This document shows, piece by piece, positions 1 to 7,623 of a DNA stretch of 64,000 nt (within the stretch, counting starts at the first letter, position 1; each line of letters starts with the position of its first letter). Position numbers and translations under genes: made by a program. The notes beneath the pieces were generated by a model that saw only the letters and a program-made list of their open reading frames with translations, did no database searches and was not told the origin of the DNA. This DNA is from Pinirhizobacter sp036499745. Its GTDB lineage: Bacteria > Pseudomonadota > Gammaproteobacteria > Xanthomonadales > Rhodanobacteraceae. The stretch covers positions 77,138 through 141,137 of the forward strand of contig NZ_DASYDG010000019.1 of assembly GCF_036499745.1 (NCBI RefSeq), in the 5' to 3' direction.

Positions 1-1070
1 GGCAGTTGCTTGACGGCAGCGCGGCTGAACTTCTGGGACGCGCGGAAAATACCTACTTCATTCCTGACGACGCGCTTGAAAGTAGCTTCATCATTCGCAT
101 CCCGGCTGATGAGCCTTCGGTGTCGCAGGTGGGTGAAATCCTCGATGGTGCAGCGGATATGTCCTTCCGCGATATCGCCACCCAGCAAGTCCACACCGTC
201 GCGGGTATTCATCTGGCGCTCCGGCGCGCGAATGAGCCCTGGTCTACACAGGTACTCGGTTTTGCACCACCACCGGCCTCCTTGGCAGTGCGGGATCGCA
301 GCCGTTTCCAGCGCTGGCATCGTCGTTCGCTGCTCGGTGTGGCCGCTACGGCGGCGTTGGTATGTCTCGCTCTGGGCGCCCGCTATCTGGTCACTCGGTC
401 CCAGGTGCGCTCGATCGAGCAAGTACTGGCCAATGCTGGTGATCGTTACACAGTCGTTGCGGGTCGCGACGGAAAGTTTTACGTCATGGGCGACGCGGAC
501 GACATCGCATGGGCGCGTCGCGCCACCCGACGCGCAGGCTGGGGTGAGGTCGTGGTGCTTTCGCGCCAGCAGGAAAGAGAACGTATCGAGTCCACCCTGG
601 TACGTAGGAAGCTGGATCTTGTGATTGTCCGCCTGGATTCACCGTCATCGCCCTCGGTCATGCTTTCCAGCGACACTGGCGTGTTGCCGGGTGTCGCCGC
701 TGCTGTTCGCAGCCAAGTCATGGACGCAGCGCCCTACGCCTCCGACGCGCGCATCGAGTCCATCGGTGATGCCGACCTCTATCGACGCGCAACAGCGCAG
801 CTAGCCCAGGCCTCGATCGAGGTGCGTGGTGAGCGGACCACGGCCGGTATGGCCCTGGTCAACGCCGCCTATCTCGACGACCGAGGTCTTCGCGCCATGT
901 CCCTCGCTGCCGAGGAGTTCGGCAAGGAATGGGGCACACGCCGAATCACCTTCCGTATCCGCATGTGGGACGACCTTCTCAAGGGGCGTTCATTCCAGTA
1001 CGACAACGACCAGCTGGTGGCCCTCGGCCGTGGCAGCTGGGTTTTCTCCACTCCCCAGAAAGGAAGTTAA
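1..1070 (+). CDS. sctD: Type III secretion inner-membrane ring protein SctD (PrgH/MxiG family), 5' partial
   Basis: The gene is cut by the window edge; the reading frame is open from base 3 and no believable start lies inside. A cytoplasmic forkhead-like part comes first, then one membrane segment around the LLGVAATAALVCLALGARYL stretch, then a periplasmic part built of ring-building modules. That order is the PrgH/MxiG pattern. In this family the protein forms the outer of the two inner-membrane rings of the injectisome, around SctJ. The needle gene begins 3 bases after the stop, so it is the first visible gene of a basal-body operon. Sequence drift in this family is high; assignment rests on topology plus the unmistakable needle and SctJ genes next to it. 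Confidence 0.85.
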   Translation, partial: QLLDGSAAELLGRAENTYFIPDDALESSFIIRIPADEPSVSQVGEILDGAADMSFRDIATQQVHTVAGIHLALRRANEPWSTQVLGFAPPPASLAVRDRSRFQRWHRRSLLGVAATAALVCLALGARYLVTRSQVRSIEQVLANAGDRYTVVAGRDGKFYVMGDADDIAWARRATRRAGWGEVVVLSRQQERERIESTLVRRKLDLVIVRLDSPSSPSVMLSSDTGVLPGVAAAVRSQVMDAAPYASDARIESIGDADLYRRATAQLAQASIEVRGERTTAGMALVNAAYLDDRGLRAMSLAAEEFGKEWGTRRITFRIRMWDDLLKGRSFQYDNDQLVALGRGSWVFSTPQKGS

Positions 1071-1073
1071 CCA

Positions 1074-1385
1074 ATGGCTACTGCTTTTTTCCCCTCCGAT
1101 GCGATGGCCCGGGCTGGTCGAAGCTGGGATGGCGGCCCTGAAACCGATGGTCCGTGGAACGGTTGGCTCACCGAACATTCCAGACAGTTTGATAGTGGTG
1201 TGTCGAACCTCAAGGGCGCACTCACTGACGCCCTGGACAAGCTCGACAACGATCCTTCCAATGCCACCTACCTGGCCGACTACCAGGAAAAACTCTCGCA
1301 GTACAACCTGTATCGCATGCTGCAGTCCAACTCAGTCAAGTCGTTGAAGGACACCTTGTCCAACAACGTTCGCAACGTGGGCTGA
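1074..1385 (+). CDS. sctF: Type III secretion needle protein SctF (PrgI/MxiH family)
   Basis: The protein has 103 residues. From about residue 28 it follows PrgI closely: a WNGWL start, an ALDKL-DNDPSN turn between two helices, then YQEKLSQYNLYR and SNSVKSLKD. This family polymerises into the hollow extracellular needle. PrgI and MxiH are about 80 residues, so this protein has about 23 extra residues at the N-terminus. The start is supported by an AGGAAG ribosome site about 9 bases upstream. An internal Met at residue 11 is possible but has no better site. It lies between sctD and the inner rod gene, as in prgHIJK. Confidence 0.95.
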   Translation: MATAFFPSDAMARAGRSWDGGPETDGPWNGWLTEHSRQFDSGVSNLKGALTDALDKLDNDPSNATYLADYQEKLSQYNLYRMLQSNSVKSLKDTLSNNVRNVG

Positions 1386-1393
1386 CGACCACC

Positions 1394-1678
1394 ATGGACG
1401 TCTCCGCTCTCGGGTCGATCGCCACGATGCTGCAACCGGTCGGCCCCATCACCTCCATGGAAGATCACCTGCGCATGGCCTACGCCCAGCTGCATGTGGA
1501 ATCCGATTGGCAGAAGAAAGACATCCTGCGCCGCGTGCACGACCCGCACACGGCCAGCAGGCCCGAAGCCGTGCTGGGCCTTCAGCTGGATATGGCCCAT
1601 CATGCCATTCAGACACAGGTTTTCTCGCAGGGTATGAAGAAAGCCACCGAAACCATCGAAACCCTGCTGAAATCGTAA
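1394..1678 (+). CDS. sctI: Type III secretion inner rod protein SctI (PrgJ/MxiI family)
   Basis: This small protein of 94 residues has a predicted helical C-terminal half ending in KKATETIETLLKS. That helix-forming tail is the part of PrgJ/MxiI that packs like a needle subunit. Family members form the adapter/inner rod joining the export gate to the needle and are secreted early. It follows the needle gene by 8 bases. Its stop codon overlaps the start of the next gene (TAATG), which suggests translational coupling. The identity comes mainly from size, helix content and gene order, since inner rod proteins are poorly conserved. Confidence 0.85.
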   Translation: MDVSALGSIATMLQPVGPITSMEDHLRMAYAQLHVESDWQKKDILRRVHDPHTASRPEAVLGLQLDMAHHAIQTQVFSQGMKKATETIETLLKS

Positions 1679-2439
1679 TGAGTACCTACCTGAAAACCGG
1701 CGTCATCTTGCTGGCTTGCGGGCTCCTTGCTGCCTGCGACAAACCCCTGTTGCAAGGATTGACCGAACGTCAGGCCAACGAAGTTGTTGCCGTGTTGCTA
1801 GCTCAGAACATCGACGCCAGCAAGCGGTCGGCGGGGAAGGCCGGTTTTGTGGTCGACGTGCCATCCGCGGATATGGGCGACGCTGTGGAGGTCGTCCAGC
1901 GTGAAAACCTGCCCAGTGCGCCACGAGTGGAGATCGCTTCGGCGTTTCCGGCCGACGCCATGGTCAGCACGCCTGAAGGCGAGCGTGCGAGGCTTTATTC
2001 CGCCATCGAACAGCGCCTCGAGCAATCACTGGCTCGTTTTGAAGGGGTAGCCGAAGCCCGCGTGCATGTGAGCTACGACACGCGCCGGGTGGCTTCACGT
2101 CGCGACGAAGACGTGCCGATGCACGTGGCAGCCTTGCTCGTGCATCGCGGCGGCGGCGACGCAGACATCCTGGTACAGGCAGTCAAGCGTTTCCTGAAGA
2201 ACAGCTTCGCACGCGTGGAGTACGACAATGTATCGGTGCTGGTCACGCGCGCGCCTCCCGAACGCGTGGTGGCCGTCACCCCTGCACGTCGCGATGCCGA
2301 CGCTGTCACGGCCTGGCTTGCGGGTGCCGCGGCGTTGACGGCAGCCGGGGCCGTCATCGCCTTTGCACTTGCACGCGGACGCGCAGGGCGCTGGCGCACA
2401 CTGATGGCCTCCCGATGGCGGCCACGGGAGAATCGCTGA
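1678..2439 (+). CDS. sctJ: Type III secretion inner-membrane ring lipoprotein SctJ (PrgK/YscJ/FliF family)
   Basis: The protein has 253 residues. A lipoprotein signal ends in LLAAC with the lipidated Cys at residue 20. Two ring-building modules follow, with the characteristic opening TERQANEVVAVLLAQNIDA. A C-terminal membrane helix (about 200-225) is followed by an arginine-rich tail. This is the inner ring of the secretion basal body, nested inside SctD. The frame stays open well upstream of 1678, but the ATG overlapping the sctI stop is chosen because it places the lipoprotein signal at the N-terminus. The stop overlaps the start of sctK. Confidence 0.95.
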   Translation: MSTYLKTGVILLACGLLAACDKPLLQGLTERQANEVVAVLLAQNIDASKRSAGKAGFVVDVPSADMGDAVEVVQRENLPSAPRVEIASAFPADAMVSTPEGERARLYSAIEQRLEQSLARFEGVAEARVHVSYDTRRVASRRDEDVPMHVAALLVHRGGGDADILVQAVKRFLKNSFARVEYDNVSVLVTRAPPERVVAVTPARRDADAVTAWLAGAAALTAAGAVIAFALARGRAGRWRTLMASRWRPRENR

Positions 2440-2987
2440 TGCGTGGCCTGTCGCCGGCAGTCATGAACATCCTCTTCGATCCAGCGGGGTATTTCGCCTG
2501 CTGGAACGACGACGATCGCCGCGCCTGGTCACCACGGCAGCGATCGGCCCTGAACGATTACCTGCACGCGGAGTATCGACTGCCATCGTATGACGGCAGG
2601 GCCCCACTTAGCGAAGGCGTGGCCCGCATCATTCGTGGTTGGGCCAACCTGCGTTCAGCTGCGGCATACATGGCTGCGGCTCGCCACGCGCGGTCCCTAC
2701 AGGCATCGCGCTTCTTTGCCGGCCTGCCGCCGTCGATCCACGCCTTCATGCGGATAGGTTTCACCGTGTCGGGCAAGGAGCCTCCCGAAGGCATCAGCAG
2801 CCAGGAGGCACTCGTCGGCTTGGGTGGCGCAACCCTGGCGGCGCTGGCACCCTCGCTGCCTGCGTGGCTCTCCAGCCGGATCAGTCTGCAGTTCGCCGAC
2901 CTGCCCATGGCCGAGCTCGACCATGCCCCGTTCGACCTGCCTTGCTTCTGGAGTGCCCTAAGCCATGCTTCGCGCCATCCCCTCTAA
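2439..2987 (+). CDS. sctK: Type III secretion sorting-platform protein SctK (OrgA family)
   Basis: The protein has 182 residues from the ATG that overlaps the sctJ stop; an upstream in-frame ATG at 2415 would lie inside sctJ. The opening resembles the OrgA/MxiK/YscK group in its FDPAGYF motif near the N-terminus, and the C-terminal third carries a poorly conserved leucine-rich stretch. In this family the protein links the SctQ pods of the cytoplasmic sorting platform to SctD. The position between SctJ and SctL matches prgK-orgA-orgB. Weak conservation means the name depends largely on gene order. Confidence 0.8.
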   Translation: MRGLSPAVMNILFDPAGYFACWNDDDRRAWSPRQRSALNDYLHAEYRLPSYDGRAPLSEGVARIIRGWANLRSAAAYMAAARHARSLQASRFFAGLPPSIHAFMRIGFTVSGKEPPEGISSQEALVGLGGATLAALAPSLPAWLSSRISLQFADLPMAELDHAPFDLPCFWSALSHASRHPL

Positions 2988-3621
2988 TGCCCTGGATTGT
3001 TGCGTCGATGGGGTAAGAATCCCCGCCAGCACGATGCGCCGCACCGATACCGCCTCGCGCCTGGACGCCTATGCCCGTCGTCGCGCTGCAAGCATCGTCG
3101 CCGAGGCCCAGGTCGAAGCCGAAGCACTGCGTCGTCGTGCCGCCGAAGACGCCTATCGCGAGGCTCGCACACAGGCGGCGCAGGTACTCCTTGGCATCAT
3201 CCAGGACGTCGGACAACTTCGGTCCCGCCTGCTTGAAGGCGTTATGGTGCAGGCGCGTCAATGCCTGCGTGATCATTGCGCCGAAGCGGGGTTCACGACT
3301 GCCTGGGTCGAGCGAGCCTGCCAGGTCGTGGTGGATGAAGGTGGCACAACATCGCGGGTGCAGGTTCCCCGCACGGACGGCGAGCTTTTCCACACGCTGC
3401 GCATCCTCCTCGACGACACGGTGGTCGTCGAGCAGGCCGATGTGCCGTGCCTGCGGGTGGAACGGGGCGAACTTGTCCTTGAGTACGACCCTGAACATGT
3501 CGTGTTCGATGCCGGCATCAAGCAACCTGCGCCTGATACGCAAGTACTTCACGATGGCTTGGCCGCCATTGCCTCCGGCTACGCCGATGCCGTCGTCGGA
3601 CCAAGGCTTCCTTCCCCATGA
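2965..3621 (+). CDS. sctL: Type III secretion ATPase stator SctL (OrgB/YscL/FliH family)
   Basis: The protein has 218 residues. The N-terminal third is charged and alanine-rich, with a coiled-coil-like run (IVAEAQVEAEALRRRAAE) that is typical of FliH/YscL stators. The C-terminal domain contains the LRVERGELVLEYDP strand region. The family homodimerises, binds the SctN ATPase and joins it to the sorting platform. The chosen ATG overlaps the end of sctK by 23 bases. A later in-frame Met (residue 24) is a possible alternative start. Confidence 0.85.
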   Translation: MLRAIPSNALDCCVDGVRIPASTMRRTDTASRLDAYARRRAASIVAEAQVEAEALRRRAAEDAYREARTQAAQVLLGIIQDVGQLRSRLLEGVMVQARQCLRDHCAEAGFTTAWVERACQVVVDEGGTTSRVQVPRTDGELFHTLRILLDDTVVVEQADVPCLRVERGELVLEYDPEHVVFDAGIKQPAPDTQVLHDGLAAIASGYADAVVGPRLPSP

Positions 3622-3634
3622 ACCGGAAAAACCG

Positions 3635-3874
3635 ATGCAAATCCTCACTGCAATCCCCGGCTTGTTGAGCCATCAGAAGCACGACACCTCGATCCCGCCA
3701 AGCCAACGACTCGCCGAGACCCTGGCTGACGACGTAGAGCCGGACCCGGAGCCGGTGGATTTCGTCGGTGACACCGTCCGGCGCATCCTGCGAGACAAGA
3801 TATGGGCCGGTATCATGGGCGCGGACGAAGAGGAGAGCGGCATACCCCCGCTAGACAGCATGTACGAGCTCTAG
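3635..3874 (+). CDS. Small acidic protein in the orgC position of the type III secretion operon
   Basis: This predicted protein has 79 residues and starts 13 bases after sctL. It is acidic in the middle and at the end (DDVEPDPEPVD, GADEEES), with one likely amphipathic helix (VGDTVRRILRDKIWAGIM). In Salmonella this slot after orgA-orgB is held by orgC, a secreted assembly factor of about 150 residues. I see no clear sequence likeness to OrgC, so only position supports a secretion-linked role. It is the last gene of the operon; 54 bases separate it from an unrelated dehydrogenase gene. Confidence 0.6.
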   Translation: MQILTAIPGLLSHQKHDTSIPPSQRLAETLADDVEPDPEPVDFVGDTVRRILRDKIWAGIMGADEEESGIPPLDSMYEL

Positions 3875-3928
3875 CTACCCGGCGCTCCGCGTGCTATCAA
3901 GGCGACGGTTGTAACAAGCGAGGAGCGC

Positions 3929-4753
3929 ATGGACGACGCAAACCCACGTCGCGCACTGGTCACAGGAGCCTCGGCGGGCATCGGTGAGGCTTTCGCGCGC
4001 CAGTTGGCGTCGTGCGGCTATCGCTTGGTACTGACTGCGCGGCGCGCTGACCGACTCCAGGCACTGGCCGAGGAACTACGACTTCGCCATCATGTGGATG
4101 TCCAGGTTATCGCGCTGAATCTTGCCGATCCCGGAGCGCCGGTGCAGCTGGTTGCGGAGTTGGCCCGCCGAGACCTGTGCATCGACATGCTGGTGAACAA
4201 CGCAGGCTATGGCGTACCCGGTCATTTCGACGCGGTGACCTGGCAAACGCATGCACAATTCCTGCAAGTGATGATAACCGCGCCCACCGAACTGGCGCAT
4301 CGCCTGCTGCCGGCGATGCGCGCGCGCGGCTACGGTTACATCATCAACGTCGCCTCGTTGGCTGGGCTTATGCCGGGAACCGCCGGACAATCCCTTTACG
4401 CCGCGGCCAAGTCGTATCTGATCAAATTCTCGCAGTCGCTGTCACTGGAGAACCTGCCCGCCGGCGTACACGTTACGGCGGTGTGCCCGGGCCTTACCTA
4501 CAGCGAGTTCCACGACGTTACCGGTACCCGGTCACTGGTATCCAGGCTGCCGCGCTGGTTGTGGATGGATGCCGATACCGTCGTCCGGCAGTCACTGGCG
4601 GCGGTGGGCCATGGGGATGCCGTCTACGTCAACGGTCGGGCCAATCGCCTTGTCAAGATACTGTTCAAATGCCTGCCCGATGGCATGGCCTTGCGATTGG
4701 TCGGCCGTCGGTCAGCTGATTTCCGCGCCCAGGAAACGGCTACCCATTCCTGA
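3929..4753 (+). CDS. Short-chain dehydrogenase/reductase (SDR family)
   Basis: This classical SDR has 274 residues. The nucleotide-binding motif TGASAGIG is near the N-terminus, NNAGYG follows the fourth strand, and a catalytic Ser-Tyr-Lys set is present (NVASLAG, then YAAAKSY). The residues after the second strand (TARRADRL) fit NADP(H) preference. The substrate cannot be told; the closest general pattern is the DltE/YqjQ-like SDRs that carry an extra C-terminal segment. The start has a GAG-type ribosome site in GCGAGGAGCGC. There is no sign that it belongs to the secretion operon. Confidence 0.9.
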   Translation: MDDANPRRALVTGASAGIGEAFARQLASCGYRLVLTARRADRLQALAEELRLRHHVDVQVIALNLADPGAPVQLVAELARRDLCIDMLVNNAGYGVPGHFDAVTWQTHAQFLQVMITAPTELAHRLLPAMRARGYGYIINVASLAGLMPGTAGQSLYAAAKSYLIKFSQSLSLENLPAGVHVTAVCPGLTYSEFHDVTGTRSLVSRLPRWLWMDADTVVRQSLAAVGHGDAVYVNGRANRLVKILFKCLPDGMALRLVGRRSADFRAQETATHS

Positions 4754-4885
4754 TACCTGAACAGCGGGTGGGGATAGTCAACGCCGCACACGCGCAGCCT
4801 TCACACCGTTCGCTACCGCGCTTGCCTAGTCTCGTCGTCACTTGCCGCCACGGCGGTTTCCACGCCAGAACCAAGGAACAAGACG

Positions 4886-5341
4886 ATGAGCACGAACGAC
4901 CATGACGTGAAAGTCCTTAATGGCCTTATCGAATCCACGATCGACAGTGCCGAAGGCTATGCAGAAGCTGCCAAGGACACCCAGAGCACCCGCTTCACTT
5001 CGCTGTTCCAAAGCCGCGCAGGTGAACGCCGTCAGGTGGCCGGGGTACTCCAGCGCCAGGTTCGCACCCTGGGCGGCAAACCCGATGACGACGGCACCGT
5101 GCTGGCTTCGGCTCACCGCCTGTTCGTGAATCTTCGCAAGAGCCTGAGCTCGGGCGATACCGCCGTGGTGGATGAAGTGGAGCGCGGCGAAGATCACATC
5201 AAGGCGAAGTTTGAGAGTGCGTTGAAGGACAAAGAGGTTTCGCCGTCCACGCTTACCGTCATCAATGAAGCCTATGCTTCGGTACGCCAGGGGCACGACC
5301 AGATGCGCGATCTCAAGCACGCACTGCACAATAAGACTTGA
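4886..5341 (+). CDS. PA2169-type four-helix-bundle protein (DUF2383)
   Basis: This soluble, largely helical protein has 151 residues and belongs to the PA2169 family, related in fold to ferritin-like bundles. The typical opening is NGLIESTIDSAEGY, followed by an ERRQVAGVLQ helix and a late YASVRQGHDQMRDLKH helix. Members are often stress or stationary-phase associated; the molecular role is unknown. The ribosome site AAGGAAC sits about 8 bases before the ATG. The gene appears monocistronic, with a GC-rich hairpin just after its stop. Confidence 0.88.
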   Translation: MSTNDHDVKVLNGLIESTIDSAEGYAEAAKDTQSTRFTSLFQSRAGERRQVAGVLQRQVRTLGGKPDDDGTVLASAHRLFVNLRKSLSSGDTAVVDEVERGEDHIKAKFESALKDKEVSPSTLTVINEAYASVRQGHDQMRDLKHALHNKT

Positions 5342-5378
5342 TCGGCTCAACCGCGTACGATGATGTTGAAGATCGGCT

Positions 5379-6188
5379 TCAAGGCCGGGGAGGCTGTGCG
5401 CCTTCCCCGGTTCTTCGCGGGGTCGTGTGCTCGGTGGGTGCCAGTATTTTTGCGATGATCTGGGTCAGATCGTCGCGATGATCCTTGATCCACACCGACA
5501 TCGCCGTGCAAAGCTTTGTACCGTGATGAGCGATGATTTCGCTGTATTCCGCGGTGGAGTAGTACGTGATCGCAGCCAGGTCTCGCCGCGCCGCATGCAC
5601 TGCCGCACGGCTGAAAGCTTCCGCGCCGTGGGCGCCAGAAGTTTTCGTTAGCACCATGGAGCCATGCGGCTGTGGTCCATCGTCCGTCAACTGAATGACG
5701 GCGTCGGTGTCCGTCATGTCGATACAACCGTCCGTCGCCGCACTGGCCCTGCACAGAACGCCTCCATCGGTATCCAGTACGCAGAGCGCTTTGTCATCCC
5801 TGAACTGACGCCAGTAGGTCGAACTCACGGCGGCGGTGGCAAGCAGCGCCCATCTTATGAAATCGTTCTTGTCGTTACCTCGGCAGTGGATACTGCCTGC
5901 TAAGCAGCGGGTACGTATGATCCAGTTATCATCGGCCGGGTCGGCATGCCGAGACCTGGATTTTTGTGTCAGGACCACTCCACCGATGCGCTGTTCTACG
6001 CTCGTGGTTCCCGGAGCCAGCGGCGGCGGTACATTCAATGCCTCTTCGATCCAGTCACGGAACTTCAGTTCCCCACAAGGCAGTGCGCGCTGCCCGGACG
6101 TGCTCGCCGTTCGCGAACCTTCCCACGGCCGATGAAAACATCTGGCGCTCAAGTTCGATGCTGAAGAGGCGTTCGTCGCTTTGGGCAT
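5379..6188 (-). CDS. Unrecognised protein, possible type III effector or orphan accessory gene
   Basis: I do not recognise this predicted protein of 269 residues. No signal peptide or membrane segment is evident. The first 45 residues are rich in Ser, Ala and Arg, as is common for type III secretion signals. The middle part has an ordered look (DDNWIIRTRC, FIRWALLATAA, CVLDTDGGVLC), and the end is helical. By eye its base composition is lower in GC than neighbouring core genes. It stands alone on the minus strand between the secretion operon and a GDSL hydrolase. That it is an effector is inference from position and composition only. A chance open frame is possible but less likely, because the internal hydrophobic pattern is protein-like. 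Confidence 0.55.
   Translation of the reverse strand: MPKATNASSASNLSARCFHRPWEGSRTASTSGQRALPCGELKFRDWIEEALNVPPPLAPGTTSVEQRIGGVVLTQKSRSRHADPADDNWIIRTRCLAGSIHCRGNDKNDFIRWALLATAAVSSTYWRQFRDDKALCVLDTDGGVLCRASAATDGCIDMTDTDAVIQLTDDGPQPHGSMVLTKTSGAHGAEAFSRAAVHAARRDLAAITYYSTAEYSEIIAHHGTKLCTAMSVWIKDHRDDLTQIIAKILAPTEHTTPRRTGEGAQPPRP
5385..5410. terminator. GC-rich hairpin between convergent genes, possible terminator
   Basis: The arms CCGGGGAGG and CCTTCCCCGG face each other over a short loop, 44 bases after the DUF2383 stop. No good T-run follows on either strand, so this is a weak terminator candidate. It overlaps the last codons of the minus-strand gene at 5379-6188. Confidence 0.35.
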
Positions 6189-6231
6189 GCTCTACCTACT
6201 TCGAAGGGAACATCTGTAAGGCTATGCCGCG

Positions 6232-6243
6232 CACGACGTCGTG
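6232..6243. promoter_or_regulatory. 12-base perfect palindrome CACGACGTCGTG in a divergent intergenic region
   Basis: The palindrome CACGACGTCGTG lies between the divergently transcribed genes starting at 6188 (minus) and 6386 (plus). A TTGACA-like hexamer (minus strand TTTGACAG) lies a few bases upstream of it relative to the minus gene. It could be an operator shared by both genes; no regulator gene is adjacent. Confidence 0.3.
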
Positions 6244-6385
6244 TCTGTCAAATACCAACCGGTACCGGCGAGAACATATCCGACACTGAAACGGCGGAAA
6301 TGACCACGATAGTTTGACCCCACAGCCGGCAGACGTGCTTTGCTCCGACGAGCACAGTGCGAGTCCCCGGGTCGAGAATATCGCC

Positions 6386-7612
6386 ATGAACCACGCCGCC
6401 ATCTTGTTCCTTGTCCTTATTGCAATGGGTTCCACGGCCTTTCCTGCCCAGGCCACCGTTCCCGATTCCCTCGCGCGTCCATTCGCGCTTGGCCACGATG
6501 CAAGCACCTACGTGCGCTGCCATTACCGCATAAACCCGCACGCCAACATCCCCGAGACACGCTGGACATGGGCACGCACACCCACCGGCACTTATTTCTC
6601 GATAAAGGGTCACTGGGCGTACCCATCGCTCAAGTCGGCCAACCTTTTCTTTACCGATATCTCGCAGGACACCATGGCGGCACAGTGTCGCGACACCCTT
6701 CGCAGGGAAGGGGAAGGGGAGGGCGCCTTCATGGCGGCCACCGCGGCCGACACGATGTTTTCATACGACTACGGCATCTGGACCAACGACGCCCGCAAGG
6801 CATCGCCAGGCATCACCCGAATGATCGTCTTCGGTGACAGTCTCAGCGACACGATCAATGCGTGGAACCGTAGCTTGCACCTGGCTCCGCACACGAAGAG
6901 CTGGTCAGGCGGCCGATTCAGCAACGGGCACGTGTGGCCGGAAGTCGCCTCGAAACTTACCGGATTGGATCTTGTGAACTTCGCTTTCGGCGCCGCCGCC
7001 GCGGATGGCAACGTGCTTATTCCGGGCGTCGTCCAGCAGGTGGCTACATGGCGCCGGTTACGAACTACAGCCAGCAGCGTGGATGACGACCGCAACGTGT
7101 ACGTCGTGCTTATCGGCGGGAATGACTTCATCAACTATGGCAAGCAGGCCGATCAGGTACTCGCGCATGTTGAATCGGCCGCGCGCATGTTGCTGGACGA
7201 TGGAGCCCGGGACATCGTTCTGATGAACCTGCCTGACGTTTCCCTGGCGCCTGAGGTGCACGGCACACCGCACGAGCTTACCGTTCGCGAACAGGTGCTG
7301 GCCTTCAATGCCGGGCTCGAGCAGCTGCGGACGCGACTTTCCGGACGCGCGCGCGTCGACGTCTTCGACGCCTTTTCGCACTTTTCGGCAACCCTGGAAC
7401 GTCCGTCGGACTACGGCATCGACAACATCCGTGACAGTTGCCTTGATATCCATGGCAAGGGCCCTCTGGTCTACGCAGGGCGACACGCCGTGGCGAAGGC
7501 GTGCATCAACGCCGATACGTATCTTTTCTGGGATAAGTTGCATCCCACACGCCGCGTCCATGCCGTGCTGGGCGAGGCGATGGCAGACTTCATCGCCTCA
7601 CGTCGAAAGTAA
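6386..7612 (+). CDS. Secreted GDSL-family acylhydrolase (phospholipase/acyltransferase type)
   Basis: The protein has 408 residues with a Sec signal peptide ending near residue 23 (PAQA-T). About 120 residues of unknown lead domain follow, then a GDSL hydrolase. Block I is IVFGDSLSD with nucleophile Ser152, a Gly appears in the GRFSNG stretch, block III is GGNDF, and block V is WDKLHPT with Asp383 and His386. This set matches the lipase group that includes thermolabile hemolysin, PlaA and the Salmonella effector SseJ (glycerophospholipid:cholesterol acyltransferase). Here a signal peptide indicates Sec export rather than type III export. The frame extends 24 codons upstream, but the ATG at 6386 gives the signal peptide. 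Confidence 0.88.
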   Translation: MNHAAILFLVLIAMGSTAFPAQATVPDSLARPFALGHDASTYVRCHYRINPHANIPETRWTWARTPTGTYFSIKGHWAYPSLKSANLFFTDISQDTMAAQCRDTLRREGEGEGAFMAATAADTMFSYDYGIWTNDARKASPGITRMIVFGDSLSDTINAWNRSLHLAPHTKSWSGGRFSNGHVWPEVASKLTGLDLVNFAFGAAAADGNVLIPGVVQQVATWRRLRTTASSVDDDRNVYVVLIGGNDFINYGKQADQVLAHVESAARMLLDDGARDIVLMNLPDVSLAPEVHGTPHELTVREQVLAFNAGLEQLRTRLSGRARVDVFDAFSHFSATLERPSDYGIDNIRDSCLDIHGKGPLVYAGRHAVAKACINADTYLFWDKLHPTRRVHAVLGEAMADFIASRRK

Positions 7613-7623
7613 GCTCCCCGCGG

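Noticed and set aside
4076..4390. Minus-strand open frame inside the SDR gene
   Set aside because: Shadow of the SDR coding sequence, which carries complete cofactor and catalytic motifs on the plus strand.
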